From contig JAACJO010000029.1 of assembly GCA_013368445.1 (NCBI GenBank), forward strand, positions 310,001 to 374,000: 64,000 nt of DNA, in the 5' to 3' direction. The DNA comes from Leucocoprinus leucothites. Its lineage: Eukaryota; Basidiomycota; Agaricomycetes; Agaricales; Agaricaceae. This document shows, in pieces, positions 24,150 through 36,153 of this stretch. The notes under the pieces were generated by a model, which saw nothing but the letters and a program-made list of their open reading frames with translations, was not told where the DNA came from and searched no databases. A program made the translations under genes and the position numbers. The first letter of the stretch is position 1. Every line of letters begins with the position of its first letter.

Positions 24150-26931
24150 TTACTCCACTGTACTATCAGTATCAGAGGCCCTCACACTCCTATACCTCAC
24201 AGCCTGCACAAAATCAATCATAGAAACACCGAGTCCCAACATTTCCCTAACAAATACCCCACCAATTCTAGTACTCGTCCCGACAACGTGCGGTAACAAA
24301 TCCAACAACGTCAAAGTATTTGCAACGAACGTCAAAACTGCCACCATCTTATATTTGCCAGCGTATGTCCCAGAATAGGCGTTCATGACGAACTGGAGCA
24401 TCGTACCACCGAGCTTAAAGGTAAGACCAAGGGAATAGACGTGCTGAAGTACCGTGGGTATATGATCAGAAAGGGAGTGAAGGGGGTGTGCTTTGGGAGG
24501 TGGTGGTGGGACTCGTGGGGTGATGAAGTATGAGTAAGGTCCAGCAAAGAAATGAACAATCGCGAAGAGTGAGATGAGGAACTAATTGAATCAAGTGTTA
24601 GCGTATCCAAGGAGCATTGACCTGGACACCACGCACCAGTATTTTCGTTTTCCTTGACACTCTCGCCTCAATGCGCTCGCTCGCCCTCTCCCAATGAGTC
24701 GCTTGAGCAAAGTACATTTTCGGGACACATCCTCTTTTCTTTTCCTTCCCTTTACCCTGGGACCCGAACTCAAGTCTCGTTACAGCCTTGAGCATGACAA
24801 ATGTAGGGATGAGAAAGAAGATGTAGTAAATAGATACTCTTGACAGCCAATGGCCTTTGCTTTCGGGATTAAAGATTGACGTGAGCATTTCTTCGTTGAC
24901 ACTTATGAAAAGATAGAACGCTATCAATGTAGTCCCAAGTCTGGAAATACCAGCGGTGCTGGTACGTGTATACCAGTAGTGAATCGTCAAGAACCAACAG
25001 ATGGCACGAACGAAAAGGCTGGTTAGAATGGAAAAGTCAAATCTAGACGGAAGTGCAAAATGCGATGCACATACGAAATGAAATGGGGCACCTGAGCACG
25101 ACGAGGATGTGCATTCTCTTCGATCCTGTATCCCACAAATCCCACTAGAAACATTTTTAGGACAAGGTTTCAATTAAAAAAAGGTAAAGCGCGCACAAGC
25201 CAAGTCATGATCCTGTTGAGCGTACGCCAATTCCTCCTCGGTGGCGGTCACGTTCAGGTCCAGCTTGCCCTTCGATAAGAATGCATGAACCACATGTTTT
25301 CCTGGGGCATCGGCTTTAAATGATAGTCTCCATGTAACATTCACGTATTCTTCGCCTATCAGTCGCTGAGATGTCGGATTTTGGATTAATTACAAAAAGA
25401 GGCCTACCAGATGTGGACGATAGGGGCGTCAAGTTTGATGCTTCAGCTTCGCGATTAAGAGGAACTGGAACGAGATCCTTGGGCACAATCAGTTTACAGT
25501 GTGCAATGAAGTGAACGATGAAAGCGCACCTTTGGACCAGGAGACAGCTTCACCGCGCTCAGATGAGGAGCGTACAAGAACTCGAATTTGTTTTTCTTGA
25601 GGGAAGAGTCATCGGAACGACCAGCGATTTGAACTCTTGTTTCGAAAACACCATTTAAGTAATATGATCTCTCGCACTGATACCAAGCGGGATTCACGAG
25701 CCCATGACACTGTCGGGTCACGGTTAGGACTCTAAAAAAAAGCCATACCAAAGTTAGTTCTCACCGTCTTGTCCGCGAGTTCTCTCTGAGTAAACATATA
25801 CTGCTGACGCTTGAAGAGGTTTGTCTCATCAATGATACCAATATGGGTCCTAATGTGACCCTTATGAGCTAGAGGTGATTACCAGGTTCTGACAGAGTAC
25901 TCACCGAGCAGCAATAAAGGGATGCTTGGAGGCGACAGATTTTGAGCCTCTAGTAAAATCCAGTTGGAATATATCCACGAGGTCATCCGCGACCTGTTTA
26001 AGAGGCCCCTCCTTTGCTTCTTCCAGAAACTCTTTCTCCTCATCCCATTCTTCGTCTTCCTCTGAGATACCAGTAGACTCGGGTGGCGTGGTGGCCGAGC
26101 CATCGAGTAACCGGCCTGTGATGTCGTGAAATTGGATGAGTGGTATCGTGAAACCAAAGCTATTGTAGATTTCGTCTTCGAGTGTAGGTTTGTCTCTTCT
26201 GAGTTTCCAAAAGAGATCAGCGTTTGGTGAGTCCTACAAATAAGTTTACTTACAGGCTAGGTCGAACAGCTGGCGCATGAAGTCCATTTTGTGGATTCCA
26301 ACTAATAAATTTTTGCGCTCTGGCCAACCACCATGGCTGGTGTTGAACAAGAACAAAGGAGGCTCTGAGATCATAATTAGAGATATTTGCTTGTTTACTA
26401 TTCAGGTATCAGCTTCAGCGTGCACAGATAGACAATTATCACTCACAAGTGTGAAATTGGTACGGCTAATGTCACGTTCTTGAGCACATTCCTGCTCTTG
26501 AGAGTGAGGCCCCGGAAGACAGTCTCGGAGAATATCAACCTCTCCGGCCGTTCCTTTCCATCCACATAGAGTCCACCATCCTTTCCATCATCATCTCTAA
26601 TCCATACAGATGCGACAATATCAAACGAGTCCTCCTTCCTAATCATCGGCTGAACAACACTTGACCAATCTGTGATCTCGTTCTCCGGTTTGTTATAGTA
26701 CATCCCCGAGTGAGGGTATCTGAGCTTGTATAAAAGCTCCTTGACGAAGATGAACGCCATGATTCCGCCAACGAGGCAGACGAGGAGTATAAAGAGCCAT
26801 AGAGTGAATCTTTTTGTTGAACGTGGTTTGCGTGTTGGTGCACCTGGGTTCAACCGCAGCTGGCGGTTGTCTTCCACGTTCGAACCCAACTGCGGATGTT
26901 TTCTTCCAGGAGGCGAGGGGTCGACGATCAT
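24150..26931 (-). CDS. Unidentified multi-pass membrane protein, copy C
   Basis: Ten exons (26447-26931, 26254-26397, 25905-26198, 25802-25849, 25530-25731, 25408-25477, 25197-25355, 25075-25144, 24637-25018, 24150-24581) total 2286 nt, 761 residues, with no stop. Layout as in copy B: cytosolic tail MIVDPSPPGRKHPQ, one N-terminal helix, a large ectodomain with Cys and Trp pairs (NPAWYQCERSYYLNG), then about seven helices ending near LGVSMIDFVQAVRYRS. The start was placed at the Met aligned with copies B and D, although the frame stays open upstream. High similarity to B in exons, introns and flanks points to a recent tandem duplication. Function unknown. An ER or cell-surface protein is an inference from the topology only. 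Confidence 0.7.
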
Positions 26932-27831
26932 GGGTCCGTGTTGTACTTGGGTCAACGGCGGGGGTAGCCGTGGGCCAGAATATATATCACTATTTGTGCC
27001 TCGGAACCACCGCCAAGGTAGACATGCGATCAAATGCTCCGAATACAGCACATATTGTCCTGATGGGTTTTTCATGGTTTGACAGGAAGTGTGGTAATCC
27101 AGGAACGCTTAGTTTATCAGGTTACACAGAGAATAACTCATTCCACGTGGCCAAATTAGGCGTCCAGTCTAGTAGCGTGTTGGCCTTGCGCTCTTTCTTT
27201 GGCGGTGCTAGGAATAACTCATATATTATTGAACAATGTAGTGGAGTGATATCGTCTCCCTTCAAGAAATCGAGCTCGAGGCCTGCTGTCACACATTTAC
27301 CACCTGTCGCCACTAAGTAACTGCCAAGTACGTGGCCTTACGTGGCCACTTGTTACGCTCACACCCGGTGCCCATTAAAACAACCCAACCGACGCTCTAG
27401 TACCCAGTCATCAGCATCCCTGCTCAGCGCTGATCGCATCGTCACGGAAGTCAGAGATCACAACTTCACGGACGATGAAGCATCAGAGAACAAGCACGAG
27501 GTGATTGCATCGAGAGATATGAAATTAGACGGACTGAGCATTTAATGGGAGGTGTTCGAAAACAACAAGCAATCTACAAATACAGTCCACGCAAGTCAAG
27601 CGTAAGGGATAAATAAAAAGCAAAAATCGGCAAATAAGCGGACATATGAAAGATCAAATTTTGGAGGAAGGCTGGGAACGCAAGGCAACGTGCCCAAGGG
27701 TAGAAGAACAGGAGAGGAGAACAAAAATTGCAACAATCATGAGAACCGCACTTTGACATACAACATGTTGCCCCAATTCACACAGACCAGATCCAGCTCC
27801 ACTGCCCTAAGTGCAGCTGAAACGCGCACTC
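26932..27831. other. Intergenic upstream of copy C
   Basis: About 26935-27500 is related to the upstream DNA of copies B and D. The remainder shows no gene. A 168-residue plus-strand frame at 26814-27320 is a shadow that overlaps exon 1 of copy C. Confidence 0.5.
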
Positions 27832-28738
27832 TCACAGCGTATTCTTGTTGGATCCGAAGAGACTCTTCTTCTCAGCGCTCTTCGCACTGTTACTCGACAT
27901 AGCACGTTGCACGGCAGGTCGTGCAGAGAACGAAGAGGCAGTAGCTGAATTGACTGGGGAACTGCGTGCGGAGGAATTTGAATTTGGCGAATGCGAGCCG
28001 TCGATCGAATCGGCACGGCGGTTAAATGACGTAGCGGTCATCGTTTTCATCATGCCCCTGTGTTTGACAAAAGAGTCAGCTCAAGTTTAAGATATCAAGG
28101 TGGTAAGGAAGAATGGAACCGTGAATGTTTGGGATATTGGAGTAATGGTTTGAGAAAACTGATCTCAGTAGAGGGACGCACCTTTGTGTCGCGTCGATGT
28201 AGTCTTGTCTATCAAAGCGCTTCGAGGTCTTGATAGATACACCTTTGCCTGAGATATCATATCCTTTCTCCTTCATCCTGCGAAGTAAAGAGAAAACGTT
28301 ATCAGGGACGTCCTCAAATCAGAAAGACAACACGTCGTTGAGCAACGGGCGACAATGCCCTGCCCGGTGCCACGCAACGATGGTGACGATCAGAGAAAGA
28401 CTCACTTCTGTTTCGTCGCTTGAACGGATTCTGTGACCTGCTTAACAACATACACGACTCCCCAGATCGTTCCTCCAAACACGCCCATCGCCTGCTCACA
28501 AGATATGATTCAGACTATGTCGTCCAAGAACATTGAGCCGTGCTGGTTAACACGAGAAACTAACCAGAAGTAACGAAAAAATATCAATCCTGTAAATAAG
28601 CGGCGTTTTGTTAGCAAAATGTGAAGCTCTAGGACATTTAAAAGCCATGTTTAGAGAAGCGCCCGGATGTGGCAGAGCGTCTGCTTTCGGATATGACTGA
28701 TGCCAAACTCAAATAATAAAAGCTCACCAGCTAGCCAT
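27832..28738 (-). CDS. Small single-pass membrane protein, unrecognised
   Basis: Five exons (28728-28738, 28565-28589, 28406-28491, 28182-28277, 27832-28057) total 444 nt, 147 residues. Residues 1-30 form a hydrophobic segment (MASWIDIFSLLLAMGVFGG, then TIWGVVYVVKQ). A conserved-looking polar stretch follows (GYDISGKGVSIKTSKRFDRQ), then a Ser/Ala/Asn-rich tail ending in SLFGSNKNTL. The first two exons are only 11 and 25 nt; they were chosen because they supply the only in-frame Met with good splice sites. I know no name for it. It may be a mitochondrial or ER membrane protein, but the sequence does not settle this. Confidence 0.6.
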
Positions 28739-29021
28739 AACGATATGAAAGTTGAGGGTTGACAAAGCCTACTTGAAATTCTGAGAAACAGGAAACGAAG
28801 AGAAGAGGTTGAAGGAAGAGGGAATGTCAAGACAGGACAGGACAGGACGGATGAAACTCTGAAGCGCGTGGGAGGAGACTCAAACGGAACCGCCAATATG
28901 AAACCACCGAGCTTCCTTCCGGATTAGGCAGTCCCATCACCGCTCGATCACCATTGCCAAGCCCGATCGTTATCATATAAGTCTATAGATAGCAATACAT
29001 ACTAAAAACTAATTTTCTGTT

Positions 29022-30573
29022 TTACAACTTGACTTCAGCATCATCCATCGGTCTATTCTCCTTCTCTGTATCGCGCGACTCTTGTGTAGGCTCATGCGGA
29101 GGAGGATTCTCGGGTTCAGGAGTAGCATTGGCAGCGGCCGCGGCTGCAGCTTTGAGTGCTTCCCGACTCTTGGCTCGTTTTCTGCCTTCCCGCATAGCGA
29201 CACGGATAGCGTCGAGAACTTTGGGATGGACATACTTGCTGCATGCGACAATCCCATTGTTCTTTCCAAGCGTTCGTCCCATCCCGAAATCCAAGGAATT
29301 GCCTCTTGAATCAGTGACAACACCTCCGGCTTCCTCGATCAAAAGAGAACCAGGGGCATGATCCTATCATCGGTATTAGTGAGCAGCTCACAGAATTTAT
29401 CAGAAATCAGAGGAACTTTACCCAGATTTTTTCCTCATAGTCTGCACGTGTCGGCATCCTTAGATATAGCTGACCCCGTCCCATCGCGAGTGCGCAATAT
29501 TTAGCCTGACTATCCATTCGCATTGGTGGCTCTTCTATGGTCAATAGTTCCGACACACGAGAGTTGAAAGAGTGTGATGAATGGCCTGACTCGACTGACT
29601 CCAACATGATAAGGTCTGCAGGATGAACAGTAGGCATTGTGATGATGGTTGGATCAAAGCCTTTCATCGAAAGCTGTAGTAATATCAGAGACAAGCTCAT
29701 CCCTTAGAAAATACAAGTACTCACTCGTTCGGCGCCCTGATCCTTCACTGCGACAAAGATATAGCCCTTAGGGCCATCCGGTTTACTCGTCCGGTGTGGT
29801 AGGTTGGGGCAACCAATAACAGCAACAGTGGGTTTACCGTCTATGAGTAACGATAGGCAAACGGCATACTGTTCCCCTCGAAGGAAGCCTTTCGTCCCGT
29901 CAATGGGGTCAATCGTCCACATTCCTGAACAAAACAAAGGTCATAAGTCCGATGAATAGACAGAATCGAGCAGAAAGACGCACGTCCGACGCTTCCACCC
30001 TCATAGTTCCCTCGGTCTATCGCATCCCGCACCTCACGCGGTGAAATATCATAACCCACTCCAATCGCCCATTCCTCCTTTTCGTAGGGTAGTCGTTCAT
30101 CTGTCAAACCTTCATTGACCAGCCCAGTGACGTGATGCGTAAGCTCCTTGTTCTCCGACTTTCGCAGCTCAGCAGCATCTTCCTCTCCGACGATAGGATC
30201 CTCCGGAAACACAGTTCCAAGTATTGAAGCAATCACTGCCTGCGCAGCGTAATCACCCACTATAAAACGTCAACAACGACGACCATCATCATTCTGAAAC
30301 GACCCTAGATCCATCATGAAACACACCAGTAACAGGCGACTGATCATTCTTCGTCATATAATCCGTATTAACCAAAGTCTCAAAGACCTTTTGCGTAACA
30401 ATACACGCCCTTCGCACAGCAGAAATAGCGACTGCGCGTTCCTCGTGCCATGGGAGAGTAGGTTGTCCAGTAGTCTGAAGCATCCTGAGTCGGTGGTAGA
30501 TGTGGAAGGTACGATTTGGAGGAGTGATTGTTATACGGCGAAAGAGGAGGATGGGGACATTTCGTCCAACCAT
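29022..30573 (-). CDS. MET22: 3'(2'),5'-bisphosphate nucleotidase (PAP phosphatase)
   Basis: Li/Na-sensitive phosphatase that hydrolyses 3'-phosphoadenosine 5'-phosphate, a by-product of sulfate assimilation (Met22/Hal2 family). Five exons (30327-30573, 29984-30259, 29725-29924, 29422-29673, 29022-29363) give 438 residues. Signature motifs: VGEED for metal binding, DPIDGTKGF, and DHAPGSLLIEEAGG near the C-terminal half. The family is usually about 350-360 residues. Extra length comes from an Arg-rich N-terminal stretch before MLQTTGQ (a Met at 30483 is an alternative start giving 408 residues) and an Ala/Pro/Glu-rich tail of about 55 residues. Identity is firm; the start is uncertain. Confidence 0.9.
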
Positions 30574-31097
30574 TTAATTGACTTTTCGCCCGATTTGATT
30601 TGATTTGCATCGAAGAATATCGTGGGAATTGCTACTGTTGTCGCCATTTCGGCCTCATTGAAGTCACGTGCTGATGCCCCAGGTTGTCCCGCCCGCTCAC
30701 CTACATATCCATTTACCCAATCTACTTGCGAGGATCAACTTGATATCAATACTCCGTTGCACATCATGTCCGGTAATCGGATACTAGCGTTACTACACTT
30801 TACCTCTTGCTACATTTTCTACCTGATTTGATATTCCCTCTCAATGCATTGGATGTACACGCAGTATTCTCGGCTCTTCTGCTAATTGTATACCCCACAG
30901 TCGAAATAAGTATGTTCCAAGCAAGATCCCCGGGCATACGGTCACAATCTCGATTCTCAATGTGTACTCGAGTCCATTCTAATAGACTCCCTATTATGTA
31001 CAATGGACGCACGCCACGCCTGCGGGCCCTAACCTCTGTCTTCACAAATACAGTCCAGGCCTCATGCTTCCAGCACAAGGTCACCCTGCTTCTTAAA
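30574..31097. other. Intergenic
   Basis: Upstream region of the PAP phosphatase. No gene supported. Confidence 0.5.
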
Positions 31098-31139
31098 TTA
31101 CTTGCGACCATACACTGACTGACCGAAGTATTCCACAGA

Positions 31140-31352
31140 ACTCGACCACAATCCAGTGAGTGCCCCCCGTCTTAATAGGCGCCTGTAGGCTTTTCTCTGC
31201 CGAAGTTGACACCCCAAATCATCCGTGAAGTGGTCAAATCCGTACCCCCTGCAGGAACTATAGTAATATATGTCAATTCCATGTTCAGCGAAACACAGAT
31301 CTTCTCTGCTCTTTACGATCCTGTCGCCGTATTGTATGTATATTGATTGCAA
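31140..31352 (-). pseudogene. C-terminal remnant of a MYND-finger gene
   Basis: The minus-strand frame reads FDHFTDDLGCQLRQRKAYRRLL. It matches the end of the intact MYND protein at 31.9-33.1 kb (YFTDDQKCQLRQKKKYRRLL). No MYND finger or upstream body is seen, so this is a truncated copy in inverted orientation. Confidence 0.6.
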
Positions 31353-31870
31353 GGAATAAGACCTGATTCATCGATTGAGTGTTTGCTTCGAGGTTGAACT
31401 GAATGATAGAAATAGAGCCGACAGATACAGCGCTAAGCTGGGATTGCCAAGTCATGACTCCATGTATATTTTCCCGATTTCGCCGAGATACTTGAGCGAG
31501 GAGTTGGCGAATCCTTGAATATTTGAGAGGACAGAAAGGGTTGTTCTTCGAGCTCAGCCCTCTTCAAAGTTTGTACGGTCAGGGCTTTGCACGTTTATCT
31601 GTGGTCATTGCGGGGCTCCTTATGGGAAGTTAGCGTGACTATTATGTACTTGAGACGTCCATATCAATGAGCGCCAATTTCCTCGATAAATTGAAGCCCC
31701 ACTGGCATCGTGTTCCTTGCCTTTAGTTCCCTCACCGGTGGCACATCACCAGCTCAGAGGCCCAGTAACCAAAGCGTATCTCCTGAGTTTAACTACCCAT
31801 TTCTGTGAGTGTTACCTCCTCGAGATATAGTGGACATATATGTACTCACTGTGTTTGAAGAGGCGCGACT
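31353..31870. other. Intergenic upstream of the MYND gene
   Basis: No gene seen. Presumed promoter DNA of the MYND-finger gene. Confidence 0.45.
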
Positions 31871-33064
31871 ATGCCTATCCACTTGTGCACACGCTGTGAG
31901 CGCTCCGACCCTCCCCCGAAACGATGCGCAGCCTGCAAAAAAGCATGGTACTGTAGCTCTCAGTGCCAACGCCGTGACTGGGTCTGTCACATTTTCGACT
32001 GTAACCCGACTCGAGCCATCACCAGCGCAGATTATATCGCGCTCGCCGTGGAACAGAACGAGTATCCGGAACATGTCGAGGCTGTAGCGGATTACGGTTT
32101 CGGAAACAGTACAGAGCAAGAACATTCCGACAAACTTCTCAAAGTCTACACTGACCTCCTTCACCCTGAAACTGGGCGGGGAATAAAGGCAACTACGTTG
32201 CATAGATGGAAGACGGAAGGAACATTAGTAGAGAATATGGTCAGAGAGCTTCAAGATCTTCCGCGGGAGTCGGACAACGACCATCTCTCCTGGTTCCTTG
32301 AAAACCCAGACGTCGTCGACGGGATGAGTGTACGCGAGTACGAGCTCCAGTGGATGCTCCCTTATGAGCAGAGTATGCGGCGTACTTTTGGCTTCATAGG
32401 CTTGTCCGAGACCCTCCCAGCAGATGACATGATCCAGTATAACAACTCACTGCCGACCCATAAACAGGAGTGTTTGATGTTTTACTCTATCCTTCTCATG
32501 AAGGCTTTATTGAACCCTTCAAATCTCACCTGGGTCAAATTCGGTTTTGCCTCCTGCAGGCGCTCTTCGGAATCTGTGCTCGTCGAGATGTTCACCATGT
32601 TGATCCACTCTTGCACCTTTGACGAGTTCTGTGCAGCTTACGAATCCGGTTCTCTTTTACTCCTTATGATCAAGGCCTGCGGAATACACATAGTAGACCC
32701 ATACATCGCCACATTCCTTACAGAGACCCCGGAACCTGTCAGATCTGTGTGGTGGCTCCACCAGTACATCGAAAACGTGGTCACCGGAGGGCACGAATCC
32801 AATCCGTCATTCATGCCCATGAATCCCATCATCCTCACCGACTACGGCTTTATGAATTGCAAGACTACGGAAGATCATAGGTTATTGATCGACCTCTACA
32901 AATCTTTTTTCGCCGACATGGATTCAGACCCGCTAGCACTTCATGACGCGTGCATGGAAGGTCGCTTATTTAGATATTTTACGGATGACCAGAAGTGTCA
33001 GCTTCGGCAGAAGAAAAAGTATAGGCGTTTATTACTAAACCCACATCCTTCAAAGGAGCTATAG
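31871..33064 (+). CDS. MYND-type zinc finger protein
   Basis: Intronless, 397 residues. The N-terminal MYND finger is complete: C6, C9, C19, C22, C28, C32, H40 and C44. Such fingers usually bind proline-rich partners; here the finger is at the very N-terminus and no SET domain follows. The remaining 350 residues have no recognised domain and end in a basic stretch (LRQKKKYRRLL). Stand-alone MYND proteins with variable bodies are numerous in mushroom fungi. Two decayed copies of its C-terminus lie on either side, showing local duplication. Function unknown beyond protein binding. Confidence 0.85.
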   Translation: MPIHLCTRCERSDPPPKRCAACKKAWYCSSQCQRRDWVCHIFDCNPTRAITSADYIALAVEQNEYPEHVEAVADYGFGNSTEQEHSDKLLKVYTDLLHPETGRGIKATTLHRWKTEGTLVENMVRELQDLPRESDNDHLSWFLENPDVVDGMSVREYELQWMLPYEQSMRRTFGFIGLSETLPADDMIQYNNSLPTHKQECLMFYSILLMKALLNPSNLTWVKFGFASCRRSSESVLVEMFTMLIHSCTFDEFCAAYESGSLLLLMIKACGIHIVDPYIATFLTETPEPVRSVWWLHQYIENVVTGGHESNPSFMPMNPIILTDYGFMNCKTTEDHRLLIDLYKSFFADMDSDPLALHDACMEGRLFRYFTDDQKCQLRQKKKYRRLLLNPHPSKEL

Positions 33065-33299
33065 AGCGATTTTATGTACATGCTCAGTCGTCATTCTCTT
33101 GTTCAAGTTGATGCCACTTTATTGTATACCATGTGCTTAGTAAGGTACTGTTCTACCCGATTCATGCCGGGTGAGCTCTATCATTAATTCATTCATTTCT
33201 CGGCCGATATCTCGACTCACCTAAGGACTCGTTTTCGCCTCGGATATCTGTGAATTTCGAAGACAGTTCCAACTAACCTTTAACCCATTACAGGGAACT

Positions 33300-33520
33300 T
33301 GATAAGAATACGCTAACTGAGGATCCGACGCACTGGGATTATGACTCGTGCCACCGGAAGGGAAAAAAAATAGAAGAGCGTTCTGTACTCATCAATATAT
33401 ACAAGAAATTTCTCAAGGGCGGGGATGCCAATCCGCTCGAGTCACTGTATTTCCTTATTTCATTGAGGACCTCAAGTTCAAACTTCAAGCGGCATAAAAG
33501 GAAATATCACTATTCATTAC
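33300..33520 (+). pseudogene. Second C-terminal remnant of a MYND-finger gene
   Basis: The translation WDYDSCHRKGKKIEERSVLI, then NIYKKFLKGGDANPLESLY, aligns with the segment TDYGFMNCKTTEDHRLLIDL, YKSFFADMDSDPLALHD of the intact gene just upstream. The following DLKFKL/KRKYH pieces lie in different frames. A frameshifted partial tandem copy. Confidence 0.55.
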
Positions 33521-36060
33521 AGAAGTCCTATTCCCTTATTATTAAACGTCAGGGCCGTACTGTGCTGACCCATGCCATTTCCTGGACACACGATGCAACA
33601 TTATGCATCGTTTTCTGATAGTTGAGCTATTTATTCCTTGATATACAATCAAAACATTGTTTGAGTGCACTGCCTGCATCGTGTCAAGCATGCAACCGTG
33701 CCTAAGTAGGGTCCGAATCATATCTTCCCCATCATGATATAGAACCAGACAAAGAGTACGCACCGTCTATGTTACAAGCCGAGGCGCCCAAAAGCCTCGC
33801 ATCACCGTGGAGCTATGGAAACACAGGTGGTTGGCTAATAACTTGTTGAAAAATGAATTCCGCCGCAATTGTTAGAACCACATTCTTTCGCCGCTCAACA
33901 TGCGGCGATACCCTCGTGTGCCCGCCAAGCGAAAATTTCGTAGTGAGATGCGTCAAATTTCTAATCGTACATCGTCCAGCCACATAATGTCATCGTCAGA
34001 TGTATCTTCAGCTAGAGAAGAGATGCAATCGTGATCATGATAAGATGCTTGAAGACCTCATGAACTACTGGCTCTGGGTTCACGGTGACACAAATGTTTG
34101 GAAGTTGATAGTCTATCTTTGATGATGCTTTCGCGGTAGGAACTTCGTCGTTGCCATTCCATAAATAATTGCGGGGAGAGACCGCCGCAGTGAGTAACTA
34201 TGATATTAAACTTAAACCCGACTAGAGATAAGATCTCACTGACTCATAATATCGGTGGTATCGGTCATGGATGTCTGGAAAGATGTCTGAACGCCTCAAG
34301 CCACTTTCAAGCTTTCTGCTCTCCAGGTAAAGCGAGCAGTTACTATCGATCCAAATGTGTATAGGCGCCAATCTGTCTGATGCCAAGAAGCTAGGGCCTT
34401 GAGTGTCAAAGGTACTCCACTAGCATGCTTCTACGCTCCGGATTGTTAATTGAAGGATAAACTCTCAGCTAGCTGAAGTACTAAAACATATCTTCGGATG
34501 ACTGATTGTGCATTCACTCGGGTTGTAAGATTCTTTGTGATCTGGCTGGCTGGTCCGAAACGGACGATGAGTACAGTGGCCGGTGAAATCAAGCGCCCCT
34601 CGAGACCAGGAGATTCGAGCACAACGCGATGCAAGGGGTCAATCAAGGCTCCTCTGTGCTCGAGGATATTTTGCTCCTGTTGATTCTCACAAGCTCCTAT
34701 TCCCGTCACTCTTCTAGCTTCCTTTTTGACACCATATTTTTGCCACACCACTGACGTTAGCGATGTAATATAATTTTCATGCTTCTCTTCGCTGCCGGGG
34801 ACCATTGGGTGGGTAGGTGAGAATTGAGATATGGGAGATGTTCTGGAAAGCTATTATAACCAAGATGCATTGTTCGCCTCATTGCACTGTGAGTTTGATC
34901 AAAGTATCAACCGCAGGAGCGGAATCATGATTTCGTGGTTACCTATACAGTATTGAAAGAGGTTCGGAGATTGGCCTATCACTGAAAATGAGCTCTCCTC
35001 CAATATAGAGGAGGTCCAACCGCCCAGCACCCGCCCTTCAGGAGCAACTGCTAGTGTGAGTTGGGCCGTAATCGGGAGGACAGACGTACACAACACGAAT
35101 TAGATCAAATCCGTCGAGGTTTTCCGAGAATCAGGTTGCCATGTGATGTTTGATTTCTGCTGTTATTATTATCTGTGTGAGCTCCGATAGCAATGGCCAT
35201 TCGACAGCGGTAGGGTTTCCGAACCGCAATGCCACATATGTATCAACACGCAAAATGCTTCCCGCCACCACCCGTAGAAGGTGTCCACGCGTGGACTTCA
35301 CGGTCCCTTTTAAATTGCAAAGGGTTTTGTTGAACCCACTATCACTGCCTCAACGTTCGGCAGCACATGGTTAAGCGGGCGAACTCGTAAGGCGCTAGAA
35401 ATGACAGATGGGTGTTGCTATCATAACGTACCATGAAACGTTCTTTAGACTTCTTGTCCAACGTCGACCTTGACAATGACCATCAACCCACCACCAGTGT
35501 GCCGTTGTCTGTGGCTTACTTTAGTCAAACTCTAAACGTCCATCCTTCTCAATTTCTAAATTTGGACTTCGACGCTGGGTCAAATGTTGGAAGTTGCCGA
35601 CGGCCGTAACCTCCTCTAGAAGTTTTTTGAGTCCCTTTTAGAAGTATTGTCCTCCTTTATGCCGCTGCTGTTGCCTCTCCTTATCTCCTTTCCCTTTTGC
35701 CTCTCCAATCCTCGCGATAAGAAACGCGACCGGGTCGAGGATCATCCGATAAGGAGATCCCGAGGCGATTATGTAATTTGACTACGCCTCTTCCAGCTTT
35801 GATCGCGCTCTTTTCAGGGTATTCTTTCGTTCTCATCCTCAAGTTCTGAATTAGCAAGAAAGATCTGTATCAACGGTCCGCTTGTAGATTCTGTCAGCAT
35901 TTTGCCAGGACGCACAGAACTATCATAGGTCAGAAATGAATTGGGCTAGAAGCCGGAGCCGTTTGACACGGAGCTAAGTAAGATGAACACAACCTAAAAT
36001 ATCCGACCTTGTACCCCTTCCGCTCATGTCCCAAGTTCGACATACGGCGATGTTAACCCG
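33521..36060. other. Long intergenic region, no clear gene
   Basis: A minus-strand frame at 34446-34805 (119 residues) and another at 34899-35096 look weakly protein-like, but they carry no motif I recognise and do not join convincingly. They may be relics. 35600-36060 is CT-rich promoter DNA of chitin deacetylase copy 2. Confidence 0.45.
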
Positions 36061-36069
36061 TATAAATGG
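36061..36069 (+). promoter_or_regulatory. TATA box of chitin deacetylase copy 2
   Basis: TATAAATGG about 90 bp upstream of the start codon, matching TATAAATG upstream of copy 1. Confidence 0.5.
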
Positions 36070-36153
36070 ACTAGGAACATTTACGGGATGTCATCGTTGC
36101 CCCTCCCTCCCGTTACTTTGCCCCTTCTCCCTGTTGTTCCCCCCGCAGTCGCA

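Noticed and set aside
25732..25801. A 31-33 nt intron after LADKT in the membrane protein copies
   Set aside because: Too short for a spliceosomal intron and it left the frame broken. A longer intron starting at GTATAT/GTACAT closes the frame in copies B, C and D.
19691..26931. Assignment of the membrane protein family to CLPTM1 or to the Tul1/Dsc1 ubiquitin ligases
   Set aside because: The topology is only loosely similar. No CLPTM1 signature or RING finger is visible, so no name was given.
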